A stretch of DNA of 64,000 nucleotides from Accumulibacter sp. (lineage in GTDB: Bacteria > Pseudomonadota > Gammaproteobacteria > Burkholderiales > Rhodocyclaceae). The notes under the pieces are model-generated. The model saw only the letters and a program-made list of their open reading frames with translations, had not been told where the DNA came from and ran no database searches. The position numbers were made by a program, and so were the translations under genes. The stretch covers positions 1-64,000 of the forward strand of contig JAFLDO010000014.1 in assembly GCA_017302455.1 (NCBI GenBank), written 5' to 3'. Positions 25,073-35,243 of the stretch are shown piece by piece. The stretch's first letter is position 1; every line of letters starts with the position of its first letter.

Positions 25073-27775
25073 ATGGACCCCATCATGTTAGAACACCACT
25101 ATCTCACTACCCTGTTTGAACCCAAGTCGGTTGCCGTCATCGGCGCCTCGGACCAGGAACATTCCGTCGGCAACGTCCTCTTCAGGAACATCCTGGATTC
25201 CGGCTACAAGGGGCGCCTGTACCCGATCAACATCGCCCACGACACGATCTCCGGCGTGCAGGCCTACAAGTCGATCGAGGAGATCAGTGCCCGCGTTGAA
25301 CTGGCGGTGGTCGTCACGCGCCCGCAGACGGTCCCGAAGATCATTGAGCAATGCGGCCGCAGCGGCGTCAAGAACGCCATCGTGATCACCTCCGGCTTCG
25401 CCGAGGCAGGGCACTCGGGTGCCGCGCTCGAGCGCAAGATGATGGAGATTGCCCGCAGCTACGGCGTCCGCCTCCTTGGCCCCAACTGCCTGGGCATCAT
25501 TCGTCCGAATCTCGGCCTGAATGCGACCTTCGCGCGCGTGCATGCGAACATCGGTCATCTGGCGCTGGTTTCGCAGTCGGGGGCCATCTGCTCGGCCGTC
25601 CTCGACTGGGCGACCAGCAACCGGATCGGCTTTTCCAGCGTCATCTCGCTGGGCGGCACCGCCGATGTCGATTTCGGCGAGATCCTCGACTACCTGATCT
25701 ACGACAACCTCACCCACTACATCCTGCTCTACGTCGAAGGCATCCGTGACGCGCGCCGCTTCATGAGTGCCCTGCGTTCGGCCGCGCGCATCAAGCCGAT
25801 CGTGCTGCTCAAGGCCGGGCGGCACGCCGGCGGCCTGGCCGCGGTCGAGACGCATTCGGGCATGGCCGCCGGTTCCGACATCGTTTTCGAAGCGGCGGTA
25901 CGCCGGGCCGGCGTCGTCCGCGTCAAGAACATCGGGCAGTTGTTCTACGCGGCCAAGGCTCTGGCCTCGAAGTTCCGCCCGCAAGGCAAGCGACTGGCGA
26001 TCATTACCAACGGCGGCGGACCCGGCGCAATGGCCGCCGACCGTGCCGGCGACCTCGAGATTCCGCTCGCCGAATTGTCCACCGCGACCATCCAGACGCT
26101 CAACGCCGCCATGCCGCCGACCTGGTCGCAACGCAATCCGGTCGACATCGAGGGCGATGCCACCCCGAAGCGCTATTACGACGCCATCCTGGCGGTCGCC
26201 GAGGATGCGGAAGTCGATGGTGTCCTGGTGATGCTTTCGCCGCAGGCGATGACGCAGCCGATGGAAGTCGCCAAGGCGGTGATCGAGGTCGACCTGCTGA
26301 CCGCCAAGCCGATCCTCACCTGCTGGATGGGCGAGGATCAGGTGCATGAGGCGCGGGCGCTGCTCGAGGATTCGGGCATTCCCTCTTTCCGGATGCCGGA
26401 AACGGCGGTCGAGCTGTACTACCACATCTCGACCTACTACTGGAACCAGAAGCTGCTGCTGCAGACGCCGGCCCCCCTGTCGAAGCATGCGCGCCCGGAA
26501 ACCGAAGGTGCGAAGATGCTGATCGAGGCGGTATTGCAGGAACGCCGCAAGCTGCTTTCGGAAATGGAATCGAAGGCGATTCTGCGCGCCTTCCGCATTC
26601 CGGTGGCGCAAACCATGGTGGCGCACACGCCTACCGAGTCGCTGCTGCTGGCCGAGCAAATCGGCTTTCCGATCGGCATGAAGATCGATTCGCCCGACAT
26701 CCTGCACAAGAGTGAGGTCGGCGGCGTTCGCCTCAACATCACCAATGCTCCAGCGGCGCGCAACGCCTACCACGACATCATCGAGACGGTGAAGAAGCGG
26801 CACCCGACGGCGCGCATCAACGGTCTGTCGATCGAACCCTACCTCGCCCGCCCGAACGGCCGCGAACTGATGATCGGCGTCTCACGCGACCCGATCTTCG
26901 GCCCGATCATCACTTTCGGCGCCGGCGGCACCGAGGTCGAGGTGTTCAGCGACCGCGCGGTCGCCCTGCCGCCGCTGAACCGCTTCCTGGCGCGCGACCT
27001 GATCTCGTCCACTCGGGCTTCGAAACTGCTCGGCGAGTTTCGCAACATGCCGGCGGTCAACCTCGAGGCGCTCGAGGATGTGCTGCTGCACGTCTCGCAG
27101 ATGATCTGCGAACTGCCCTGGCTGCAGGAGCTGGATCTGAATCCGTTGATCGTCGATGAGAACGGCGCCATCGCCGCCGACGCGCGCATCATGATCGATC
27201 ATGCCGCGGCATCCGGCGACCGCTATTCGCACATGGCCATCCACCCCTACCCGGTCCATCTGATCCAGGACTGGGAGCTCCCGGATGGCCGCGTCGTGAC
27301 GATTCGACCGATCCGCCCGGAGGATGCCGAGCGCGAGCAACAGTTCGTCATCTCCATGTCCGATGAAAGCAAGTACTACCGCTTCATGGACACCATCCGC
27401 GAACTGACCCAGACGATGCTGGTGCGCTTCACCCAGATCGATTACGACCGCGAAATGGCCCTGGTGGCGACCCTCCACAACGAGGAAGGTAAAGAAGTGC
27501 AGATCGGCGTCGCGCGCTATGTCACCAACCCGGATGGCGAATCGGTGGAGTTCGCCCTCGCGATTGCCGACGACTGGCAGAAACATGGCGTCGGTCGCAA
27601 GCTGATGAGCGCACTGATTGAATGCGCGCGCGCCAAGGGCTACCGTACCGTCGTTGGCGACGTGCTGTCGATGAACACCAAGATGTTCAACCTGATGAGC
27701 AAGCTTGGCTTCACGATTCACCCACACCCCGATGACCCCGCCGTCAAGCGCGTCATCAAACCCTTGAACAACTAG
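25073..27775 (+). CDS. ADP-forming acyl-CoA synthetase-like protein with C-terminal GNAT domain (Pat/PatZ type)
   Basis: A 900-residue protein. Residues 1 to about 460 are the CoA-binding and ligase domains of NDP-forming acyl-CoA synthetases (SVAVIGASDQEHSVGNVLF at the start), about 480-710 are the ATP-grasp domain (GPIITFGAGGTEVEVF), and about 735-900 are a GNAT acetyltransferase (HGVGRKLMSALIECARAKGY). The layout is that of Pat/PatZ/YfiQ lysine acetyltransferases, which inactivate acetyl-CoA synthetase by acetylation. His261, in VETHSGMAAGSD, aligns with the phosphorylated catalytic His of true ligases, which is unusual for Pat. ATGs at 25073 and 25085 are both possible; neither has ideal ribosome-site spacing. 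A bidirectional hairpin lies downstream. Confidence 0.88.
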   Translation: MDPIMLEHHYLTTLFEPKSVAVIGASDQEHSVGNVLFRNILDSGYKGRLYPINIAHDTISGVQAYKSIEEISARVELAVVVTRPQTVPKIIEQCGRSGVKNAIVITSGFAEAGHSGAALERKMMEIARSYGVRLLGPNCLGIIRPNLGLNATFARVHANIGHLALVSQSGAICSAVLDWATSNRIGFSSVISLGGTADVDFGEILDYLIYDNLTHYILLYVEGIRDARRFMSALRSAARIKPIVLLKAGRHAGGLAAVETHSGMAAGSDIVFEAAVRRAGVVRVKNIGQLFYAAKALASKFRPQGKRLAIITNGGGPGAMAADRAGDLEIPLAELSTATIQTLNAAMPPTWSQRNPVDIEGDATPKRYYDAILAVAEDAEVDGVLVMLSPQAMTQPMEVAKAVIEVDLLTAKPILTCWMGEDQVHEARALLEDSGIPSFRMPETAVELYYHISTYYWNQKLLLQTPAPLSKHARPETEGAKMLIEAVLQERRKLLSEMESKAILRAFRIPVAQTMVAHTPTESLLLAEQIGFPIGMKIDSPDILHKSEVGGVRLNITNAPAARNAYHDIIETVKKRHPTARINGLSIEPYLARPNGRELMIGVSRDPIFGPIITFGAGGTEVEVFSDRAVALPPLNRFLARDLISSTRASKLLGEFRNMPAVNLEALEDVLLHVSQMICELPWLQELDLNPLIVDENGAIAADARIMIDHAAASGDRYSHMAIHPYPVHLIQDWELPDGRVVTIRPIRPEDAEREQQFVISMSDESKYYRFMDTIRELTQTMLVRFTQIDYDREMALVATLHNEEGKEVQIGVARYVTNPDGESVEFALAIADDWQKHGVGRKLMSALIECARAKGYRTVVGDVLSMNTKMFNLMSKLGFTIHPHPDDPAVKRVIKPLNN

Positions 27776-27860
27776 CCAGCGCTTCCAGGGGCCGGGGAGA
27801 CAGGCAACGCGTCCAGTTCAGCGAAGCCGAAGTCTCCGGCCCCGCCATACAGGCAGAGAA

Positions 27861-27891
27861 AAGCCGCCGGGCGAGAATCGCCCGGCGGCTT
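27861..27891. terminator. Bidirectional intrinsic terminator
   Basis: A perfect 14-base inverted repeat, AAGCCGCCGGGCGA (27861-27874) and TCGCCCGGCGGCTT (27878-27891), with a GAA loop, lies between the convergent Pat-like gene and DUF3460. The A-rich left flank and T-rich right flank suit termination from both sides. Confidence 0.85.
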
Positions 27892-27921
27892 TCTTGTGTG
27901 GAGCGCTATGTACGGCGTACG

Positions 27922-27957
27922 GCGGAGTTACTGCTCGAAGCGGAGTTACTGCTCGAA
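27922..27957. repeat. Perfect 18-base tandem duplication at the DUF3460 stop codon
   Basis: GCGGAGTTACTGCTCGAA is present twice head to tail (27922-27939 and 27940-27957). Reading on the minus strand, the second copy encodes the last residues and TAA of the DUF3460 gene. The first copy lies just beyond the stop and repeats the same sense and stop, so the protein is unaffected. Confidence 0.95.
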
Positions 27958-28140
27958 GTTCACGTCGTAGGGATAGGGACGTGCCGCCTCGGTAGACTCC
28001 CGGCGGGACTTTTCCTCGTTCAGGTCGACCTTCCTGTCCCACCAGATCGCCCGGCCCCGGCGCTGGTCCTCGAGCCATTCTGGATTCTTGGCCATCATCT
28101 CGCGCATGAACACGGTGTGATCGGATTCGTACAAAGCCAT
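27946..28140 (-). CDS. DUF3460 family protein
   Basis: A 64-residue small soluble protein. It begins MALYESDHTVFMREMMAKNP and contains RRGRAIWWDRKVDLNEE, which is the diagnostic core of DUF3460, a family I know mainly from betaproteobacteria and whose function is unknown. The length is normal for the family. Its stop codon falls in an 18-base tandem duplication, and a strong bidirectional terminator lies about 55 bases downstream. A TATAAT box is found 58 bases upstream of the start on the same strand. It stands alone rather than in an operon. Confidence 0.85.
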   Translation of the reverse strand: MALYESDHTVFMREMMAKNPEWLEDQRRGRAIWWDRKVDLNEEKSRRESTEAARPYPYDVNFEQ

Positions 28141-28197
28141 CGCTGCTGCTCCCAGAGGTTAGAAAACGGCCTGCAGACTGTGCTGCCCAAGGCGCAC

Positions 28198-28228
28198 ATT
28201 ATACGCCCGTGCCCGCCGGCCGGCTCAA
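28198..28228 (-). promoter_or_regulatory. Candidate promoter for the DUF3460 gene
   Basis: On the minus strand a perfect TATAAT (28198-28203) is preceded by TTGAGC (28223-28228) with a 19-base spacer, slightly long. The box lies 58 bases before the DUF3460 start. It overlaps the hairpin downstream of the DUF3567 gene. Confidence 0.4.
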
Positions 28229-28249
28229 CGCCACAGGCCGACGGGCACG
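28208..28249 (-). terminator. Hairpin downstream of the DUF3567 gene
   Basis: CGTGCCCGCCGGC (28208-28220) pairs with GCCGACGGGCACG (28237-28249), 12 of 13 positions matching, with a 16-base loop. It begins eight bases after the DUF3567 stop. There is no U-run, so intrinsic termination is uncertain; it may instead protect the 3' end. Confidence 0.45.
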
Positions 28250-28256
28250 CCCCAAC

Positions 28257-28490
28257 TCAGTGCACGACGATCGGCCGCGCCGCACCAGCGCAGTACTCGT
28301 CAAGCAGCGCGTCGATCGACTCTTCGTCGCGCTCGCTGTCGGGAATGCCGTCGATCGCCCGACGCAAGTCCCTGGCCACCGACCCCTGTACGAAAAGACT
28401 GCGGCTGGCCGCCTTGTCCACCAGCTCAAAGCCCTGTTGCACCGGGTAGGCGACGATCGCGTAGTGCTGACTGTTGTATACGATGTTCAT
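28257..28490 (-). CDS. DUF3567 family protein
   Basis: A 77-residue small protein. MNIVYNSQHYAIVAYPVQ followed by GFELVDKAASRSLFVQGSVA matches DUF3567, a betaproteobacterial family of unknown function. The C-terminal half is acidic (DSERDEESIDALLDEY). Length is normal. It lies between clpB and DUF3460 on the same strand but with gaps over 100 bases on both sides, so it is probably transcribed by itself. No membrane segment or metal motif is visible. Confidence 0.8.
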   Translation of the reverse strand: MNIVYNSQHYAIVAYPVQQGFELVDKAASRSLFVQGSVARDLRRAIDGIPDSERDEESIDALLDEYCAGAARPIVVH

Positions 28491-28616
28491 GCGTACTCCT
28501 TTCCAGGTGGCGGGCTCAATGCTCCACAGCGTCCCGATTCGTTCAACACAAGCCTTCCGAATCTTCTAGGCACGTAAACTTGAAGCAAGTTCCGCGCCAT
28601 TTCACCGCCTTCTCCT

Positions 28617-31196
<2,580 letters not shown>

Positions 31197-31232
31197 GCTG
31201 CTATCCTCCAGGGAAGTGTGGTCATGCACCGC

Positions 31233-31260
31233 AAGTGGGGACGGCCAGCGCCAAATCAAC
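31233..31260 (-). promoter_or_regulatory. Candidate heat-shock (sigma-32) promoter of clpB
   Basis: On the minus strand GTTGATT (31254-31260) and CCCCACTT (31233-31240) are separated by 13 bases, close to the sigma-32 pattern CTTGAAA / CCCCATTT. The -10 element lies about 37 bases before the clpB start. Heat-shock control of clpB is well established in proteobacteria. Confidence 0.5.
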
Positions 31261-31421
31261 GTGCTCGCCGCAAATTCCCGGTGCAGCGAGCTTCCCGTGC
31301 GAAGGACGTGCGGCGGCGACTCACCGGCGTCGGTCGCGTCCGCGCCCCGCATCCCACCGCGGCAGGCTCAGCCGTGCGCTGGGCGGGAGAAGCCAAAGGG
31401 CCGGCGCGAGATGATCCGCAG

Positions 31422-31451
31422 GGGCGTTCTCGATGCTTGCCGAGAACGCCC
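31422..31451 (-). terminator. Hairpin immediately after moaE
   Basis: An 11-base perfect inverted repeat, GGGCGTTCTCG (31422-31432) and CGAGAACGCCC (31441-31451), with an eight-base loop, starts three bases after the moaE stop. There is no U-run. It probably marks the 3' end of the molybdenum-cofactor operon. Confidence 0.55.
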
Positions 31452-31454
31452 GTG

Positions 31455-31916
31455 TCAGGTCTGCCAGCGCTCCGCGGCCTCGTCGTCGGCTGCGTGCGCC
31501 GCGACCCAGCGCGCACCCTCGGGCGTCAGTTCGCGCTTCCAGAACGGCGCGCGCGTCTTCAGATAGTCCATGATGAACTGGCAGGCGGCAAAGGCGTCGC
31601 CCCGGTGCGCCCCGGCAACGGCTACCAGGACGATCTGATCGGTCGGCAAGAGTCGGCCGACACGGTGAATCACCAGGGCGTCGATGATCGCCCAGCGCCG
31701 ACAGGCTTCGCTGACGATCGCCTGCAGCGCTCTCTCGGTCATTCCCGGATAGTGCTCGAGCGTCAGTTCGGATACCCCGGCGCCGTCGTTCAACTCGCGC
31801 ACGAGGCCGACGAAGGAAGCCAGTGCGCCAATCTGTGGATCCTTGCCGCGCAGCGCCGCCAACTCGGCGCCAACGTCGAAATCGGCTTCCTGGACGCGAA
31901 CGACCATTTCAGCCAC
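31455..31916 (-). CDS. moaE: Molybdopterin synthase catalytic subunit MoaE
   Basis: A 153-residue protein that, with MoaD, transfers sulfur to precursor Z (cPMP) to form molybdopterin. Conserved elements are [13 protein letters not shown] near residue 35, LEHYPGM, the [20 protein letters not shown] strand pair, and the lysine-containing active-site stretch [16 protein letters not shown]. Its start overlaps the moaD stop by eight bases, so the two subunits are made together. A strong hairpin follows three bases after its stop, closing the operon. Confidence 0.95.
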   Translation of the reverse strand: MAEMVVRVQEADFDVGAELAALRGKDPQIGALASFVGLVRELNDGAGVSELTLEHYPGMTERALQAIVSEACRRWAIIDALVIHRVGRLLPTDQIVLVAVAGAHRGDAFAACQFIMDYLKTRAPFWKRELTPEGARWVAAHAADDEAAERWQT

Positions 31917-32163
31917 CGGTCACCGGCGGGAAGAAGGCCACTTCGTCACCATCGACGACTGGCGTATCGAGTCGCGCCATTTCCTGGTTCACCGCGTAAC
32001 GCAGGTTCCGGTACGTGCCCAGGGCTTCCCACTGGCGACCACGCGCCGTCAAGAAACGAATCAGGCCGGCAACATCGCCCACCGCTGCCGGCAGGTCCAC
32101 GTCCTCGCCACTCTCGCCAAGCGTCTCGCGCAGGCCGGCAAAGTAAAGAATCTTCAGCTTCAT
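31909..32163 (-). CDS. moaD: Molybdopterin synthase sulfur carrier subunit MoaD
   Basis: An 84-residue ubiquitin-fold protein ending in PPVTGG, the double-glycine tail that is thiocarboxylated and donates sulfur to MoaE-bound precursor. The N terminus MKLKILYFAGLRETLGESGE is typical. It lies nine bases after moeA and overlaps moaE by eight bases. The activating enzyme MoeB is not in the window. Confidence 0.93.
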   Translation of the reverse strand: MKLKILYFAGLRETLGESGEDVDLPAAVGDVAGLIRFLTARGRQWEALGTYRNLRYAVNQEMARLDTPVVDGDEVAFFPPVTGG

Positions 32164-32172
32164 CAGCCCTCC

Positions 32173-33378
32173 TCAGGCAAGCAACTCGCTAAACGGCAGG
32201 AAGCGAACCGTATCGCCACGCCGGATGATCTGTTGCGGCGGGTTGTCGACCAGACCGTCACCCCAGACGGCCGAAGTCAGGACGCCCGAGCTCTGGTTGG
32301 CGAAGAGTTCGACACTGCCGTCGGCGCCGCTTCTTGCGCGCAGGAATTCTCGTCGCGCATCCGGCTGCAACCAGTCGAAATCGGCACGCAGCCGATAGCT
32401 CGCCGGGGTGATCTGGCCAACCCCTTGCCGCCTGAGCACGAAGGGCCGAACCAGCATCAGGAAAGTGACGAAGCTCGACACCGGGTTGCCGGGCAGACCG
32501 ATGAAGGCCACCTCGCCCACGTCCGCAGTGATCTGACCAAACGCCAGCGGCTTGCCTGGCTTGATGGCGATCTTCCACATGTCGAGCCGACCCTCCGCCT
32601 CGACGGCTGCCTTGACGTGATCTGCCTCACCCACGGAAACGCCGCCCGACGTGAGAATCAGGTCGCTGTCGCGCGCCGCTTTGCGCAGCGCCGCCCGTGT
32701 TGCCGCGAAATCGTCGGGCACCTGACCATGGTCGCGAACCTCGCAGCCGAGACGCTCGAGCAGGGCGGTGAGGAGAAAGCGATTGGCGTTGTAGATCGCT
32801 CCCGGTGGTAGTGGCTCGCCAGGCATGCGCAGTTCGTCGCCGGTGAACAACACGGCGACGCGCAAGCGGCGAAAGACGGGCAGCTGCGCGATCCCCACGG
32901 ACGCCGCGAGGGCCGTGTCCTGTGGCCGCAGGCGCTGTCCAGCCGGCAGAATCTCGCTGCCGGCGGCGATGTCGCTTCCCGCGCGCCGGATGTGCTCGCC
33001 CACTTGCGGCAGGTGATTGATCACCACCTCGTTGCCGGCGTGCGCGCACAACTCCTGCATCACCACCGCGTCGGCACCGGGCGGGATCGGCGCGCCGGTG
33101 AACAGGCGTGCGGCGGTCCCCGGCTGCAGCCGGGTGCCGACGCTGCCGGCCGGAATCCGTTGCGACACGGGCAAGCGCGTCGCCGCAGCGGGCACGTCGA
33201 CAACGGCGAGCGCGTAGCCGTCCATCGCCGAGTTGTCGAGCGGCGGCGCGTCGACCGTGGCGTGCTGTGCCTGGGCGAGAACTCGCCCAGCCGTCGCCAG
33301 GGTCGGTAGCCACTCCACTTCGGCAACCGTCGGTGCACCACGCTGCAAGCGTGAAAGCGCCTCTTCAAAGGACAGCAT
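32173..33378 (-). CDS. moeA: Molybdopterin molybdenumtransferase MoeA
   Basis: A 401-residue cytoplasmic enzyme that inserts molybdate into adenylylated molybdopterin. MoeA landmarks include PPLDNSAMDGYAL in the N-terminal part, FTGAPIPPGADAVVMQE, the MogA-like domain with LTSGGVSVGEADHVKAAV, and IGLPGNPVSSFVTFLMLVRP. The ATG at 33378 has a GGAGGAAA ribosome site; a start ten codons earlier does not. Its start overlaps the end of mobB by 14 bases. All motifs look intact. Confidence 0.95.
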   Translation of the reverse strand: MLSFEEALSRLQRGAPTVAEVEWLPTLATAGRVLAQAQHATVDAPPLDNSAMDGYALAVVDVPAAATRLPVSQRIPAGSVGTRLQPGTAARLFTGAPIPPGADAVVMQELCAHAGNEVVINHLPQVGEHIRRAGSDIAAGSEILPAGQRLRPQDTALAASVGIAQLPVFRRLRVAVLFTGDELRMPGEPLPPGAIYNANRFLLTALLERLGCEVRDHGQVPDDFAATRAALRKAARDSDLILTSGGVSVGEADHVKAAVEAEGRLDMWKIAIKPGKPLAFGQITADVGEVAFIGLPGNPVSSFVTFLMLVRPFVLRRQGVGQITPASYRLRADFDWLQPDARREFLRARSGADGSVELFANQSSGVLTSAVWGDGLVDNPPQQIIRRGDTVRFLPFSELLA

Positions 33379-33907
33379 GCCGGTTTCCTCCAGGTTGGAG
33401 CGTAGCAAGTTGCAGCGTATCGAGGATGAAACGGACGATCGTCTCCGTGTCGTTCAGATCCAGCCAGACGGGGTCGCCTGGACGATCTGCCAACGGCCTC
33501 TGGTCGGACGCCACCGCCACAATGTCCGGGTCTTCGGGCCACAGCGGCGGTTTGCCGTTGGCTGGCCGATAGACCTCGAGCTTCGGGATCGCTTCCTGCT
33601 TGAACCCCTCGACGAGCACCACATCACAGGGCGAGAAATGCGCGACGTATTCCGCCAGCGACGGCTCGGGATCCGCGCGCAGCTCGCTCATCAACACCCA
33701 GCGGGCGCTGCTGGCGAGAAGGACCTCGGTGGCGCCCGCCTGGCGATGGCGAAACGAGTCCTTCCCCGGGCGATCGATATCGAAATCATGATGCGCGTGC
33801 TTGACTACCGATACGCGTAGTCCGCGGGCCGTCAGGCGTGGCAGCAGCTTTTCCATCAGCGTCGTCTTGCCGGAGCCGGAGTAGCCGGCGATGCCGAAAA
33901 GTCTCAT
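33365..33907 (-). CDS. mobB: Molybdopterin-guanine dinucleotide biosynthesis adapter MobB
   Basis: A 180-residue P-loop GTPase-like protein with Walker A GYSGSGKTT at residues 8-16 and VVKHAHHDFDIDRPGKDS, the standard MobB second block. LVEGFKQEAIPKLEVYR is the Walker B-like region. MobB assists MobA in attaching GMP to molybdopterin. It starts inside the ATGA overlap with the ATP-grasp gene and its end overlaps moeA, so it is tightly coupled on both sides. MobA is not in the window. Confidence 0.93.
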   Translation of the reverse strand: MRLFGIAGYSGSGKTTLMEKLLPRLTARGLRVSVVKHAHHDFDIDRPGKDSFRHRQAGATEVLLASSARWVLMSELRADPEPSLAEYVAHFSPCDVVLVEGFKQEAIPKLEVYRPANGKPPLWPEDPDIVAVASDQRPLADRPGDPVWLDLNDTETIVRFILDTLQLATLQPGGNRHAVL

Positions 33908-35238
33908 CGGCAGTTTCCCGGCTGCGCGTTGCAGGACACCGGAACGACGGCGGCGAAACCGCCACCGGGAGTCCGGAAGTTCGTCGTCTGGCCCCGGTAC
34001 AGGCGGGCCGAGACAAGCTGAACGACACCGCGATAGACGTAATTGCGCAGATCGAGCTTGAAGTCCTGTTCGACACCATCGATCAGCAGGCGCCGCTCCG
34101 ACGGTGCCACCACCGCCTGAGCAACGTAGCCGCCGCGTGCGATTTCCTCGAACACGCGCCGGGTCATCTTGTCTCCACGATACGTCGCCCGGCTGCCGAA
34201 ACCCGCGGCTGGCTTGAAGAACCAGCGCTTGCGGCCGGTCCAGAAGGCTTCCGCCCTCTCCGCGGTGACTTCCTCGGTGCGCGGGATGCTGCTCGCCAGA
34301 AACTGTCGGTCCTCGTCGTCGACGCCGATGCGGGCGAGCCACGCGTCGTCACCGAGGGCGACCAGATTGCGCTTGTCGGCGAACAGCGCATGCGCCTGCG
34401 GATGCGGTGTCAGGACCACGGCATCGGCCAGATAGGCCGCGCGCAACATCGCCTGGGGCGGCTCTTCGAGAGCGAAGTCGGTGAGCCGGTTGTAGACGAG
34501 GTCGACCGCTTGCCCACGACAGACGAGGCGTTCGCCGTCGAACGACAGCTCCGCCGGGTCCGCGATCATGGCGGCGATGCCGTTCGCCTCGAAGAGTTGG
34601 CGAAAGAGTTCGAACTCGGGTGCCAGGTATTGCTCGGCCGGCAGGCTGTCGACGATGGCGATGCGCGTCAGCGGTCGGAGCCGAGAATCGCGACCGGCCA
34701 GACGCCATTCTTCGCGGAACATGGCGACGAACGCCGCTGCGTCCGGCAGTGCGGCCGGCATCATCCTCGCCACCGGTTCGCAGCAGGCACGCTGGGCGCG
34801 CAGCAGGCACGCGTTCAGCAGCGCGCCACCGGCGTTCGAGTTGATCTCGATCAACCAGGGACCGTCCGGGCCGAGATGAAAATCGTAGCCGAGAAAGACG
34901 CCGGCAGCTCCGGGCGAGTGGCGAGCGACCGGCGGCGCGTACTCCAGCACTCTTTCCTGGTAAGCCGGCAAGGCGACCACGCGGTCGAGCGCGGCGACGG
35001 TCTTCGCCATCCGCAAGAGGTGTGCCTCGCTGACGAAAACCATGCTGTCGGAAAACAGATGCGGTCGCGTCGCCAGCAGGTCGGCGTGTGAAATCGCTCC
35101 TTCACCGTGCTCGAGCGCGGCTTTCAGCGACTGATGATCCACCGAGATGCAGGCGCAACCGCGATTGAGCAGTTCCGCGGCAGCGCGGCAGTCAGCCGGC
35201 AAGAGATCGGTCAGCGACCGCAGGCGCTCATTGTCCAT
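33904..35238 (-). CDS. ATP-grasp-like protein of unknown function in the molybdenum-cofactor operon
   Basis: A 444-residue protein. One ATP-grasp-type metal-binding segment is visible near residues 115-140 (GYDFHLGPDGPWLIEINSNAGG), and a nucleotide-binding-like segment in the last third (KRWFFKPAAGFGSRATY, then AQAVVAPSERR and DLRNYVYRG). The order suggests a circularly permuted ATP-grasp ligase. I cannot name a substrate. It lies five bases after the yoaA-type helicase gene and overlaps mobB by four bases. Co-translation with mobB-moeA-moaD-moaE is therefore certain in layout, but a role in cofactor synthesis is only a guess. Glutathionylspermidine-synthase-like or peptide ligase activity are alternatives. 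Confidence 0.65.
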   Translation of the reverse strand: MDNERLRSLTDLLPADCRAAAELLNRGCACISVDHQSLKAALEHGEGAISHADLLATRPHLFSDSMVFVSEAHLLRMAKTVAALDRVVALPAYQERVLEYAPPVARHSPGAAGVFLGYDFHLGPDGPWLIEINSNAGGALLNACLLRAQRACCEPVARMMPAALPDAAAFVAMFREEWRLAGRDSRLRPLTRIAIVDSLPAEQYLAPEFELFRQLFEANGIAAMIADPAELSFDGERLVCRGQAVDLVYNRLTDFALEEPPQAMLRAAYLADAVVLTPHPQAHALFADKRNLVALGDDAWLARIGVDDEDRQFLASSIPRTEEVTAERAEAFWTGRKRWFFKPAAGFGSRATYRGDKMTRRVFEEIARGGYVAQAVVAPSERRLLIDGVEQDFKLDLRNYVYRGVVQLVSARLYRGQTTNFRTPGGGFAAVVPVSCNAQPGNCR

Positions 35239-35243
35239 GCGTA

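Noticed and set aside
25088-26803. 571-codon minus-strand frame opposite the Pat-like gene
   Set aside because: Shadow of the synthetase domains; translation is Arg/Asp/His-rich without motifs.
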